The notes under the pieces were generated by a model. That model saw only the letters and a program-made list of their open reading frames with translations, did not search any database and was not told where the DNA came from. The translations under genes were made by a program, and so were the position numbers. A stretch of DNA of 64,000 bases, taken from Demequina rhizosphaerae (GTDB lineage: Bacteria; Actinomycetota; Actinomycetes; Actinomycetales; Demequinaceae). Below are positions 11,711-20,097 of this stretch, piece by piece. The DNA is taken from assembly GCF_000971255.1 (NCBI RefSeq), contig NZ_BBMC01000003.1, positions 124,001 to 188,000 of the forward strand, given 5' to 3'. Every line of letters starts with the position of its first letter. The stretch's first letter is position 1.

Positions 11711-12795
11711 CAGTGGCTGCTCCCCTCGGTGTCGTCGTCGGCGTGCAGGCCGTCGGACGTGTCATGGAGGCGCGTCCAGTAGGACGGGCCGATGGGCTCG
11801 TGGAAGTCGGACTGGGCCACGATGTAGCCCTCGTCGTCGACCGCGATCGGCAGCTGCGGCAGCGGACGCTTCGCGGGGCCGAAGACCACCTTCGCGCCGT
11901 TGGCGACGTCGAACGTCGACTGGTGGCACGGGCACAGCAGGTGGTGGGTCTGCTGCTCGTACAGCGCCACCGGGCAGCCGACGTGGGTGCAGATCTTCGA
12001 GAAGGCGATGATGCCGTCGAACGACCAGTCCTCGCGGCCCGGCTGGAGGTTGAGGTCACGCGGGTCGAGACGCAGCAGGAGGACGACGGCCTTGGCCTTC
12101 TCCTCGATCTTGTGGTGCTCGAGCTCGTTGAGGCCCTCGGGGATGACGTGGAACGCCGAGCCGATGGTGACGTCGGACGCCTTGATCGGGGTGCCGTCGG
12201 GGTCGCGCGTCAGACGCATGCCCTTGCGCCACATCGTGTGGCCGAAGTTCGAGATGTTCCAGTCCGCGCCCATGTTGCCGATCTGCGGCCACAGCAGGGC
12301 CAGGGGAGCGGCGAGCAGCGCGGTCAGCATCGAGCCGACGAGCACCGGGCGGCGCTTGACGCCGCCCAGGCCGGAGTCCTCGACGCCGTCCTTGAGGTTC
12401 TGGATCGCGCCCTCGCGGCCCTCGTCCGACGAGCGGAGCGCGTGACGCTCCTCGACCATCTCGTGGTCGCGCATGAGGGTCTTCGCCCAGTGGATCGCGC
12501 CGAGGCCGATGCCGATCATGGCGAGGAAGATGCCGAGGCCGATCGCCATGTTGACGAAGCGGATCGAGTCGATCTCGTCGGTCATGTCGAGCGCCATGTA
12601 GGAGCCGATCGCGACGATCGTGCCGATGATCGACACGCCGAAGAGGGCGGCGACCTGACGCTCGGCCTTCTTGTCGGCCTTGGGGTCGACGTCCGCGCGG
12701 CGCGGGCGGTGATAGGGCAGGCCGGGGTTCTCGAAGCCGTTCTGCTTCTCCGAACCCTCCGGGCCGTGCTCGGTGGGGTTCTCAGTGGTGCTCAT
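11710..12795 (-). CDS. qcrA: Rieske iron-sulfur subunit of the bc1 complex
   Basis: 361 residues with three N-terminal membrane helices (the actinobacterial form) and a C-terminal Rieske domain. The 2Fe-2S ligands are in CTHVGC and CPCHQSTF. A long charged N-terminal region (about 1-45) precedes the first helix. The ATG at 12795 overlaps the qcrC stop by four bases. It transfers electrons from menaquinol to the cytochrome cc subunit. Confidence 0.97.
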   Translation of the reverse strand: MSTTENPTEHGPEGSEKQNGFENPGLPYHRPRRADVDPKADKKAERQVAALFGVSIIGTIVAIGSYMALDMTDEIDSIRFVNMAIGLGIFLAMIGIGLGAIHWAKTLMRDHEMVEERHALRSSDEGREGAIQNLKDGVEDSGLGGVKRRPVLVGSMLTALLAAPLALLWPQIGNMGADWNISNFGHTMWRKGMRLTRDPDGTPIKASDVTIGSAFHVIPEGLNELEHHKIEEKAKAVVLLLRLDPRDLNLQPGREDWSFDGIIAFSKICTHVGCPVALYEQQTHHLLCPCHQSTFDVANGAKVVFGPAKRPLPQLPIAVDDEGYIVAQSDFHEPIGPSYWTRLHDTSDGLHADDDTEGSSH

Positions 12796-13577
12796 GAAGA
12801 ACGGGCTCCGATCCACACGGTGCTGGCGATGATGAGTCCGAGGGCGACGAGCCACCCCCACATGCCCTCGGCGACGGGGCCGATGGCGCCGAGGCGGAGA
12901 CCGCCCGGCGAGCCCTCGTCCTGCGCCTTGAGGAAGGCGATGATGTCGCGCTTGCCCTCGGGGTCGATGTTCGCGTCGTTGAACACCGGCATCGACTGCG
13001 GACCCACGAGCATGGCCTCGTAGATGTGCGTGGGGGTGGTCTCCCACAGGTTGGGGGCGTACTTGCCCTGCGTGAGGGCGCCGCCGCCGCCGACCGAGCC
13101 GTGGCACATGGCGCAGTTGGTGCGGAACAGCTCCATGCCGTTCGCCGCGTCCCCCAGCTCGGGGTCGACCTGCTCGGCGGTCGGGACGGCGGGACCGGCA
13201 CCCAGCGACGCGACGTACGCGGCGAGCTGGGAGATCTCCTCGGCGGAGAACTGGGGACGCTTGGCGATCGCCTGCGGGCCCGAGGCCTGCATCGGCATGC
13301 GGCCGGTGCCGACCTGGAAGTCGACGGCCGCGGCGCCGACGCCGACGAGCGACGGCGCCACGCCGTCGGTGCCCTGGGCGTCGAGGCCGTGGCAGGAGGC
13401 GCAGTTGGCGGCGAAGAGCTTCTGTCCCTCGGTCACGTCGTCGGCGGTGGCCGTGGTGGCCTCGGCGGACGATGCGGTGGAGACGGCGGCGGCGATGCCG
13501 GCGATGAGACCGAGCAGCAGCAGGACGAGGACGACCGGTGCCGCGCGGTGGTAGCGGTGACGTGCGAGTGCGTTCAT
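12792..13577 (-). CDS. qcrC: Diheme cytochrome cc subunit of the bc1 complex
   Basis: 261 residues with an N-terminal membrane anchor or signal segment (about 10-38) and two c-type heme motifs, CASCHG and CAMCHG, each in its own cytochrome c fold. A C-terminal membrane helix (about 235-255) follows. In actinobacteria this subunit replaces soluble cytochrome c and passes electrons directly to CuA of CtaC. It lies between ctaE and qcrA. Confidence 0.97.
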   Translation of the reverse strand: MNALARHRYHRAAPVVLVLLLLGLIAGIAAAVSTASSAEATTATADDVTEGQKLFAANCASCHGLDAQGTDGVAPSLVGVGAAAVDFQVGTGRMPMQASGPQAIAKRPQFSAEEISQLAAYVASLGAGPAVPTAEQVDPELGDAANGMELFRTNCAMCHGSVGGGGALTQGKYAPNLWETTPTHIYEAMLVGPQSMPVFNDANIDPEGKRDIIAFLKAQDEGSPGGLRLGAIGPVAEGMWGWLVALGLIIASTVWIGARSS

Positions 13578-13591
13578 GATCGGCCGGTCCC

Positions 13592-14230
13592 TTACTGGAT
13601 CAGGTAGATCACGGCGAACAGCGCGATCCACACCACGTCGACGAAGTGCCAGTAGTACGAGACGACGATCGTGGTCGTGGCCTCGTGCGTGCCGAACTTC
13701 TTGGCCGCGAACGAGCGCGCGAGCACGAACAGCATGGCGATGAGGCCGCCGAGCACGTGCAGGCCGTGGAAGCCGGTCGTGAGGTAGAAGACCGAGCCGT
13801 ACGGGCTGGACGAGATGGTCAGGCCCTCGGAGATGAGCAGCGCGTACTCGTACACCTGGCCGGCGATGAACACCGAGCCCATGATGTAGGTGAGCACGAA
13901 CCACTCGTGCATGCCCCAGCCCTTGAACTGGTACAGCTTCCCGGTGCGGCGGCGCTGATAGCGCTCGGCTGCCCACACGCCCGCCTGGGCGGTGAAGGAG
14001 GACAGCACCAGGACGGTGGTGTTGGCGAGGGCGAAGGGGATGTTCAGCAGCTCGGTCTTGTCGGCCCAGACCTCGGGAACCTGAGCACGCAGCGTGAAGT
14101 ACATCGCGAACAGACCCGCGAAGAACATCAGCTCGGAGCTCAGCCACACGATGGTGCCGACGGCTACCTGATTGGGCCGGGTCGCGTGGATGGGCGACGG
14201 CGCAGTCGTGGCGTGGGACATAGGTCCCAT
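13592..14230 (-). CDS. ctaE: Cytochrome c oxidase subunit III
   Basis: 212 residues with five membrane helices, as in the short actinobacterial form. Typical segments are [29 protein letters not shown] and [11 protein letters not shown]. It is the first gene of ctaE-qcrCAB. Two in-frame ATGs (14230 and 14221) are possible. TACGCT upstream, read on the minus strand, looks like the -10 element and would put the transcript start between them, which slightly favours 14221. Confidence 0.95.
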   Translation of the reverse strand: MGPMSHATTAPSPIHATRPNQVAVGTIVWLSSELMFFAGLFAMYFTLRAQVPEVWADKTELLNIPFALANTTVLVLSSFTAQAGVWAAERYQRRRTGKLYQFKGWGMHEWFVLTYIMGSVFIAGQVYEYALLISEGLTISSSPYGSVFYLTTGFHGLHVLGGLIAMLFVLARSFAAKKFGTHEATTTIVVSYYWHFVDVVWIALFAVIYLIQ

Positions 14231-14352
14231 TAAAGCGTACGGAGCACGCGGGACTCACCATCCAACGGCCGGGCGCGGTCGCGTGTTCCCGATGCGCGTC
14301 CGAGATGTCCGATCGGGCGTCCGGGTGTGGCGGACCTTCCCAGGTGTCGTGC

Positions 14353-14358
14353 CAGAAT
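14353..14358 (+). promoter_or_regulatory. -10-like element (CAGAAT) of a leaderless mRNA
   Basis: CAGAAT lies seven bases before the ATG at 14366. No Shine-Dalgarno sequence is present, so a leaderless transcript is likely. Confidence 0.45.
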
Positions 14359-14365
14359 GGGCGCC

Positions 14366-14788
14366 ATGAGCGACGTGGTCAAGCACGAGTCCGGGGACGT
14401 CGACGTCCGCAAGGCTCGCATCCTCCTGTACAGCGACGATCGCAACGTGCGCGAGAAGGTGCGCTTCGCGGTCGGCCCGACCACCCACGGCCGGCCGATC
14501 GAGTGGACCGAGACCGCCACGCACGCCGCGGTGACGGAGCAGCTCGACCGGAACTCCTTCGACCTCGTCATCCTCGACGGGGAGACCGCGAAGGTCGGCG
14601 GCATGGCCGTCGCCCGCCAGATGAAGCACGAGCTGTTCGTGTGCCCGCCGATCCTGCTCCTCGTGGGCCGGCCCGGCGATGCATGGCTCGCCACGTGGTC
14701 GGAGGCCGACGCCGCGGTGTCGCACCCGCTCGACCCGTTCGTCGTGCGCGACGCGGTCGACTCGTTCTTCGCGCCCGCGACCGCCTGA
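14366..14788 (+). CDS. Response-regulator-like receiver protein (degenerate)
   Basis: 140 residues that form a lone receiver-like fold with no DNA-binding domain. The phosphoacceptor is retained (DLVILDGE, Asp71) with acidic residues Asp24 and Asp25. The conserved Thr/Ser after strand 4 is Val100 (LLLVGRPGD), and the conserved Lys before Pro is His120 (SHPLDPF), so normal phosphoryl signalling is doubtful. It is divergent from ctaE and 11 bases upstream of trpD. The position next to the oxidase genes suggests a link to respiration, but the function is unknown. Confidence 0.8.
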   Translation: MSDVVKHESGDVDVRKARILLYSDDRNVREKVRFAVGPTTHGRPIEWTETATHAAVTEQLDRNSFDLVILDGETAKVGGMAVARQMKHELFVCPPILLLVGRPGDAWLATWSEADAAVSHPLDPFVVRDAVDSFFAPATA

Positions 14789-14799
14789 GGCCCGCGACG

Positions 14800-15840
14800 A
14801 TGGCGACGCTTCAGGACCTGCTCGCGCGCCTCGTCGAGCATGAGGACCTCACCTCGGAGGAGACGGCGGCCGTCATGGACTCGGTCCTGACCGACTCCGC
14901 GTCGCCCGTCGCGATGGGCGCGTTCCTCGCCGCCCTGCGCGTCAAGCGCGAGACGCCCGCCGAGGTCGCGGGCCTCGCGGCCGCGATGCTCGCCCACGCC
15001 ATCCGCTTCGAGGTGCCCGGCCGCACCGTCGACATCGTCGGCACCGGCGGCGACGGCGCCCACACCGTCAACATCTCCACGATGGCGTCCATCGTCATCG
15101 CGGGTGCGGGCCCGACCGTGGTGAAGCACGGCAACCGTGCCGCGACGTCGAAGTCCGGCTCCGCGGACGTGCTGGGCGCGCTCGGCGTGCGCCTCGACCT
15201 GCCCGTGGAGCGCGTGAAGGAGCTGGCGACCGAGGTGGGCATCACGTTCTGCTTCGCGCAGGTGTTCCACCCGTCGATGCGGTTCGCGATGCCCATCCGC
15301 AAGGAGCTGGGCATCCCCACGACGTTCAACATCCTCGGGCCGCTCACCAACCCGGCGCAGCCTCAGGCGACGGCCATCGGCTCGTCGTCGCTGCGCGTGT
15401 CGCCTGTGCTCGCGGGCGTGGTCGCGTCGCAGGGGCGTGAGGCGCTCGTCTTCCATGGCGACGACGGCCTCGACGAGCTCGCACCCACCGGTGCCGCCAC
15501 CGTGTGGGAGGTGCGCGGCGGGGGAGTGACCGAGCTGCGGCTCGACCCCGTGGGCGACCTCGGCCTGGACCGCATCGTCATCGACGACCTGCGCGGCGGT
15601 GACGCGGACGAGAACGCGGCCGTCGTCCGCGACGTCCTCGCCGGGGCCACCGGGCCGGTGCGCGACACCGTGGTGCTCAACGCCGCATCGGGGCTCGTCG
15701 CGGACGCGACCCTGCCGGGCACCGCGAGCGGCACGCTCGTCGAGCGGTTCGAGGCGGGCATGGAGCACGCGGCCCGCGCGATCGACACGGGCGCGGCCTC
15801 CGACCTGCTCGACCGCTGGGTCGCGGCCACGCAGTCCTGA
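14800..15840 (+). CDS. trpD: Anthranilate phosphoribosyltransferase
   Basis: 346 residues of normal length. The PRPP-binding motif is VGTGGDGAHTVNIST (about 78-92), and KHGNRAATSKSGSADVL and the NILGPLTNPA loop are also present. It catalyses the second step of tryptophan synthesis from chorismate. It is alone here, without other trp genes. The ATG was chosen where family homology begins (MATLQDLL). It ends 13 bases from the convergent exonuclease gene. Confidence 0.97.
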   Translation: MATLQDLLARLVEHEDLTSEETAAVMDSVLTDSASPVAMGAFLAALRVKRETPAEVAGLAAAMLAHAIRFEVPGRTVDIVGTGGDGAHTVNISTMASIVIAGAGPTVVKHGNRAATSKSGSADVLGALGVRLDLPVERVKELATEVGITFCFAQVFHPSMRFAMPIRKELGIPTTFNILGPLTNPAQPQATAIGSSSLRVSPVLAGVVASQGREALVFHGDDGLDELAPTGAATVWEVRGGGVTELRLDPVGDLGLDRIVIDDLRGGDADENAAVVRDVLAGATGPVRDTVVLNAASGLVADATLPGTASGTLVERFEAGMEHAARAIDTGAASDLLDRWVAATQS

Positions 15841-15853
15841 CCCGGGCCCGAGC

Positions 15854-17581
15854 TCAGCCCTGCGCGCCCCGGATGACGGGGCGCGCGTCCCTGTCCGCGC
15901 GACGCGCCTCGACCCAGCGCGCGTGCCGCCCGGCGCCCGCGACCGGGCTCGACCACTCCCCGTCGACGTACAGCAGGCGGGTGCCCGGCGCCTCGATCCA
16001 GCGTGACACGAGCTCGCGCTCCTCGACCAGGACGTCCTCGTCGATCCCGAGGTCGCCCGTCAGCGCGCGCAGCCGGTCCGCGGCCTCCCACACGCGGTCC
16101 GTGACGCGCGCGGTGCCGACCATCGCGCCGGCGCGGAAGGCCGCGAGGTCCCAGCCGTCCCCGATGCGGCGCACCGCGACGATCGAGCAGCGGGCGAGGG
16201 AGGCGAGCCGCTGCGCGCGCATCGCGCCGTCGATCACCGCGCTCACGCCGTCGCGCAGCTCGGCCGCGCGCTCGTAGTCGAGGTCTTCCGCGCGCTCGGC
16301 GATCTGGCGCTCGAGCGCGGACACGACCGGGGTCGGGTCGGCGAGCAGCGCGTCGCGCGCCGCCGCGGCCGTCGCGTCGTAGCCGGAGGACTCGCCGCGC
16401 ACGCAGGGCGCGGCGCACGCGCCCAGGTCCTTGAGCAGGCACGCCCGCGCGTTGGCGCGGGGAGTGATGGGCAGCCGCGTGGTGCACGTGCGCACGCCGA
16501 GCGCGCCCTGGAGCACCTCGATCGCGAGCCGCGCGTCCGAGCCCGAGCGCATGGGCCCGAGCGCCCCCTCCGGTCCCGCGACCGCGCGGGAGACGACCAG
16601 CCGCGGGTAGCGCTCGTCCGTGAGCCTCACCCATGGCGTGCGCTCGGGGCGCGCGGACCTGCGGTTGTACCGCGGGCGGTGCTCGGCGATGAGGCGGACC
16701 TCGCGGACGTTCGCCTCGAGCTCCGTGGCGCACACGATGGTGTCGACGCCGACCGCGAGCTCGAGCATCTCGCGGATCGAGCGGCGCTGCTCGCCGGTGG
16801 TGAAGTAGGACTTCACGCGCGACCGCAGGTTCTTGGAGGTGCCCACGTAGAGGCGCTCGCCGCGCGGCCCGCGGAACGTGTAGACGCCGGGCTTGGCGGG
16901 TACGCCCTCGGCCATCGCGGCCTTCTTGCGGATCGCCTCCGGCATGGGGTTGCGCAGCGCGTCGAGGTCCTCGCGGTGGGTGATGCCGAACGCGGCGATG
17001 CGCTCGAGCATCTTGTGGAGGATCTCGGACGTGGCGCGTGCGTCCTCGAGCGCGCGGTGGTTCGGCTCGACCACGGTGCCGAACACCCGCGCGAGCGTCG
17101 ACAGCTTCTTGTTGGGCGCCTCCTCCTTGGTGGTGGCGCGGCGCGCGAGCGTGACCGTGTCGACCACCTGGTTGCCCGGCCACCGGTAGCCGTGCTCCCT
17201 GCATGCCGCGCGGAGGAAGCCCGTGTCGAACGGCGCGTTGTGGGCCACCAGCACCGCGTCGCCGAGGAACTCCAGGAATGACGGCAGCACGGTCTCGATG
17301 CGCGGGGCGGCCACCAGCATCGCGTCGGTGATGCCGGTGAGTGCGACGATCATCGGCGGGATCGGCATGCCCGGGTCGACGAGCGTCTGGAACTCGCCGA
17401 CCACCTCGCCGCCGCGCGTCTTGACGGCCCCGATCTCCGTGATGCGTGCGGTCCCGGGCGACGTGCCGGTGGTTTCGAGGTCGACCACGACGAACGTGGT
17501 GCGGTGCAGCGGCTCGCCCACGTCCTCGAACGAGCGCTGCTGATGCAGGAGCTGCTCGACGGTGGAGGAGGGGCCGGTCAT
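15854..17581 (-). CDS. DEDD exonuclease fused to a UvrC-like GIY-YIG nuclease domain
   Basis: 575 residues. The N-terminal exonuclease (about 25-190) resembles the epsilon subunit of DNA polymerase III: FVVVDLETTGT, HNAPFDTGFL and NHRALEDA supply the DEDDh residues. A GIY-YIG domain follows (about 225-310: GVYTFRG...LYVGTSKNLRSRV). After it come spaced cysteines (CTTRL, ACLLKDLGACAAPC) like the UvrC iron-sulfur region, then a UVR-like segment. The C-terminal RNase H/HhH half of UvrC is absent, as in Cho. The same fusion exists in other actinobacteria (Rv2191 type). Its role is probably DNA repair. Confidence 0.88.
   Translation of the reverse strand: MTGPSSTVEQLLHQQRSFEDVGEPLHRTTFVVVDLETTGTSPGTARITEIGAVKTRGGEVVGEFQTLVDPGMPIPPMIVALTGITDAMLVAAPRIETVLPSFLEFLGDAVLVAHNAPFDTGFLRAACREHGYRWPGNQVVDTVTLARRATTKEEAPNKKLSTLARVFGTVVEPNHRALEDARATSEILHKMLERIAAFGITHREDLDALRNPMPEAIRKKAAMAEGVPAKPGVYTFRGPRGERLYVGTSKNLRSRVKSYFTTGEQRRSIREMLELAVGVDTIVCATELEANVREVRLIAEHRPRYNRRSARPERTPWVRLTDERYPRLVVSRAVAGPEGALGPMRSGSDARLAIEVLQGALGVRTCTTRLPITPRANARACLLKDLGACAAPCVRGESSGYDATAAAARDALLADPTPVVSALERQIAERAEDLDYERAAELRDGVSAVIDGAMRAQRLASLARCSIVAVRRIGDGWDLAAFRAGAMVGTARVTDRVWEAADRLRALTGDLGIDEDVLVEERELVSRWIEAPGTRLLYVDGEWSSPVAGAGRHARWVEARRADRDARPVIRGAQG
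15862..15886 (+). terminator. Hairpin after trpD inside the convergent coding region
   Basis: A perfect 9-bp stem, GCGCGCCCC/GGGGCGCGC, with a seven-base loop begins 22 bases after the trpD stop. It lies within the last codons of the opposite-strand exonuclease gene. Confidence 0.4.
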
Positions 17582-17735
17582 GCCGACGACGGTACGTCAG
17601 CCCTCCGACAGCCACGCCGATCGGCGGATCGAAGGCCCTCCGACCAGGCATCACGACGCAATGTCAGACCCCCTCCCTAGCGTGGGAGACGTCGTGAGAG
17701 GCACGGCGGACGGCAGGTGACGGGAGGGCAGCGGA

Positions 17736-17936
17736 ATGCTGATCGACTGCGATTCATGCGAGATGCGGGGCAGGGGATGCGGCGACTGCGTCGTCTCGTT
17801 CCTCACGATCGAGGTGCGGCCGTCGGACCGCTCGCGCGTCGAGCTCGACGACGACCAGGCGAACGCGCTCGACGCGCTCTCCGCCGGTGGGCTGGTGCCG
17901 CCCCTGCGGCTCGTCCACCCGCCACAGGCCAGCTGA
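17736..17936 (+). CDS. Small CxxC protein, conserved in actinobacteria, function unknown
   Basis: 66 residues beginning MLIDCDSCEMRGRGCGDCVV, with four cysteines (5, 8, 15, 18) that could bind a metal. It ends with GLVPPLRLV. I recognise this as a short actinobacterial hypothetical family from memory only. GGGAGG sits ten bases before the ATG. It is single and faces the FAD oxidoreductase. Confidence 0.75.
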   Translation: MLIDCDSCEMRGRGCGDCVVSFLTIEVRPSDRSRVELDDDQANALDALSAGGLVPPLRLVHPPQAS

Positions 17937-17945
17937 CGCGCGGGA

Positions 17946-17979
17946 GCGCGCCGGGGGAGGGTCTCTCCCGCCGGCGCGC
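17946..17979. terminator. Bidirectional terminator hairpin
   Basis: A 9-bp GC stem (17946-17954 with 17971-17979) extends inward by about five pairs past one bulge. It lies between two convergent genes. Confidence 0.6.
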
Positions 17980-18002
17980 CCCGGTGCTGACGGTTCGGGC
18001 CG

Positions 18003-19448
18003 TCAGCGTCCGGCGCCGTGGCGCCGGAGGACCGTGCCGTCCGGGTCGTACGTCATCCGGACGGTGTCGAGACGGTCGACGGCCACGCCCACGAGGGTGC
18101 GCTCGGCGACGGGTCGCTCGACGAAGTTGGCGTACTGGTGGTCGCCCACCCACGGGCCCAGCGCGGCGAGCGCCAGGTCCACCATCGCGGCGGCCTGCTC
18201 GAGCGACGCGATCGGCGTGGCGGGCGCGATCGCGACGGCCGCCACCTCGCCGTCGATGCCCCTGAGCGCCGCGTCGTCCCCCTCGCCGAGCGCGAGCGCG
18301 CCGCCGAGGTGGCGCAGGTCCGCGGCCACCACGCCCGCGCACTGCGGGCCGTCGAGGGCGCCGAGCCACGCGTCCACGGCGGCGTCGTCGAGCGACGAGA
18401 GGACGACGCCCTCGGCCGCGCCCGCGGAGGGGTCCGGCGGGTCCATCGCGAGAGCGCCCAGCACCTCGAGGCCCGCCGGGGCGACGTCGTCCATGACCGG
18501 GTCCAGCGCGCGCAGCGGCGCGAGGAGGCGGTCGGCGAGCTCGTCCGACCCGACCACGGCGGCCTGGACCAGCACGAACGATCCGCCGCGGATGGCCGGG
18601 GGCAGCTCCTCGAGGTCGGGGAAGCGCAGCACGCGCGCCGTCGACGTGATCTCGCGGGGGAGCGAGGGCAGCAGGCGCGCCCACGTCTTGAGCACCTCGC
18701 CGGCGCGCTCGCGCGGCCACCACAGGCTGCCGGCGGTGAGGCGCGGCACGTCGTACAGGCGCACGGTGAGCTCCGTCACCACGCCGGTGCCGCCGCCGCC
18801 CCGCAGCGCCCACCACAGGTCGGCGTGCTCGGAGGGCGAGGCCACGACCACCGCGCCGCCGGGCAGCGCGACCCGCGCGGCGACGATCGAGCCGGCGCCG
18901 AGACCGTGGAGGCGGCCGAGCCAGCCGAGGCCGCCGCCGAGGCAGTAGCCGACGACGCCGACGGTGCGCGACGAGCCCGACAGCCCGGCGAGGCCGTGCG
19001 GCGCGGACGCGTCGAGCACGTCGCCCCACGTGGCGCCGGCGCCGACGGTGGCGGTCCGCTGCTCGGGGTCGATGACGACGTAGGAGAGCGCGGCGGTCCG
19101 TAGGAGGATCGCGTCGGCGAGGTCGCCGAGCGCGAACGCGCCGTGGCCGGTGCCCTGGGGTGCGACCCGCAGGTCCATGCGGGCGGCCAGGCGCATCGTC
19201 CGCGCGATGTCCGACTCGGAGCGGGCGAGCACGACGGCGGCGGGACGCTGGTCGACGCCCAGCTGCCACGCGGCGCGGGCGGCGTCCCAGTCGGGGTCGG
19301 TCGGACGGACCACCTCGCCGTCGAGGAGGGCGGCGAGGTCGTCGAGCCCGGCGTCGAGCGTCGCGCCGGTCAGGGTGGCGCGGTGCGCGCGGGCGGCGGT
19401 GGTGAGGGCGGCCGGCGAGGCGCCGGGCGCGGCGGTGGACACGGACAT
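18003..19448 (-). CDS. FAD-linked oxidoreductase (BBE/PCMH family)
   Basis: 481 residues. An FAD-binding domain of the PCMH type (about 60-240) contains GTGHGAFALG, whose His matches the site of covalent flavin attachment. A glycine-rich GYCLGGGLGWLGR and WWALRGGGG follow. The cysteine of bicovalent members (GVC) is absent (GSSRTVG). The C-terminus has a BBE-like HQYANFVERP. Such enzymes oxidise sugars, alcohols or natural products; the substrate is unknown. A strong GGAGG site precedes the ATG. The upstream region is shared with the repeat-protein gene at 19678-19974 (see the repeats), which suggests co-regulation. Confidence 0.85.
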   Translation of the reverse strand: MSVSTAAPGASPAALTTAARAHRATLTGATLDAGLDDLAALLDGEVVRPTDPDWDAARAAWQLGVDQRPAAVVLARSESDIARTMRLAARMDLRVAPQGTGHGAFALGDLADAILLRTAALSYVVIDPEQRTATVGAGATWGDVLDASAPHGLAGLSGSSRTVGVVGYCLGGGLGWLGRLHGLGAGSIVAARVALPGGAVVVASPSEHADLWWALRGGGGTGVVTELTVRLYDVPRLTAGSLWWPRERAGEVLKTWARLLPSLPREITSTARVLRFPDLEELPPAIRGGSFVLVQAAVVGSDELADRLLAPLRALDPVMDDVAPAGLEVLGALAMDPPDPSAGAAEGVVLSSLDDAAVDAWLGALDGPQCAGVVAADLRHLGGALALGEGDDAALRGIDGEVAAVAIAPATPIASLEQAAAMVDLALAALGPWVGDHQYANFVERPVAERTLVGVAVDRLDTVRMTYDPDGTVLRRHGAGR

Positions 19449-19572
19449 GGTGGGAACCTCCGGGGATGGATTCGCCCTCACTCTCGGCGCGTCCGATCCG
19501 TCCCGCCAGCCCCGAGTTGTGGTGCCACCCGGACGGGTGCCCCCCGGGCGAGGGGCATCCGGCATCCCGTGC
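19449..19572 (-). repeat. Upstream element copy 1 (before the FAD oxidoreductase)
   Basis: Two blocks are identical to copy 2: 19552-19564 (13 bases) and 19505-19530 (26 bases, containing GGCACCACAACTCGGGGC on the gene strand), 21 bases apart. The 26-base block ends 56 bases before the start codon and GGAGG follows. Its nature (promoter, operator or leader) is unknown. Confidence 0.85.
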
Positions 19573-19613
19573 CCCACGACGCCCCTGGCAGCGGCGCGAG
19601 GCCCGCGACGCGA

Positions 19614-19650
19614 CGATGCCCGCGGCTCCTGGGCGGAGCGGCGGGCATCG
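19614..19650 (-). terminator. Hairpin after the repeat-protein gene
   Basis: A 10-bp stem, CGATGCCCGC/GCGGGCATCG, with a 17-base loop, 27 bases beyond the stop at 19678. Confidence 0.5.
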
Positions 19651-19677
19651 GTGGCGCACCGGCGGGTGCGCGGGGTG

Positions 19678-19974
19678 TCAGCGGGGGAAGCGGGCGCCGA
19701 CGGGACGCCGCCGGACCGCGATCTCCGGCACGAGGGCGACCGTGAGCGCGGCGCGCTGCTCCGGCGTGCGGTGCGGGAAGCGGGCGCCCACCGGGTGGAG
19801 CGGCCGCAGCGCGCGGCGGTACCGGCGGGCGACGCGGGTCTCGCGGGCGATGCCGCGCGGGAAGCGGGCGCCGACGGGCGCGGGGCGGACGGTCTCGCGG
19901 GTCACGGGCGGCTCGGCGGTGACGATGGCGAGGGTCCTGTCGGATGCGGGCTGGGTGGTGATCAGGTAAGGCAT
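19678..19974 (-). CDS. Small Arg/Pro-rich protein with three PVGARFPR/H repeats, function unknown
   Basis: 98 residues, not recognised. PVGARFPR occurs at 33-40, PVGARFPH at 61-68, and PVGARFPR at 91-98 as the exact C-terminus. The linkers are 20 and 22 residues long and rich in Arg. There is no signal peptide, cysteine or membrane segment. A strong ribosome site (GGAGGA) stands six bases before the ATG, and codon use is like the neighbours, so it is very likely translated. The upstream region duplicates that of the FAD oxidoreductase gene. A repeat that ends the chain could be a protease-released peptide, a binding motif or a modification substrate; none is shown. The alternative GTG start at 20088 would add 38 residues. 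Confidence 0.75.
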   Translation of the reverse strand: MPYLITTQPASDRTLAIVTAEPPVTRETVRPAPVGARFPRGIARETRVARRYRRALRPLHPVGARFPHRTPEQRAALTVALVPEIAVRRRPVGARFPR

Positions 19975-20096
19975 GTCTTCCTCCGGGGTCGGTTGCGCCT
20001 TCAGGCTCCGACCGTCCGGAGGGGGCCGCCAGCCCCGAGTTGTGGTGCCACCCGCGATGGTGTCCCCAGCCCGCGGGGCATCCGGCACGCGGTGAC
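19975..20096 (-). repeat. Upstream element copy 2 (before the PVGARFPR protein)
   Basis: Identical blocks at 20075-20087 and 20028-20053 have the same 21-base spacing as copy 1. The 26-base block ends 53 bases before the ATG. The GGAGG region is also similar. Between the blocks many bases differ, so this is conserved structure and not a fresh duplication. Confidence 0.85.
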
Positions 20097-20097
20097 G

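Noticed and set aside
18003-19577. Longer start for the FAD oxidoreductase at 19577 or 19565
   Set aside because: The strong GGAGG site and the family start support 19448; the extra codons fall in the DNA element shared with the neighbouring gene.
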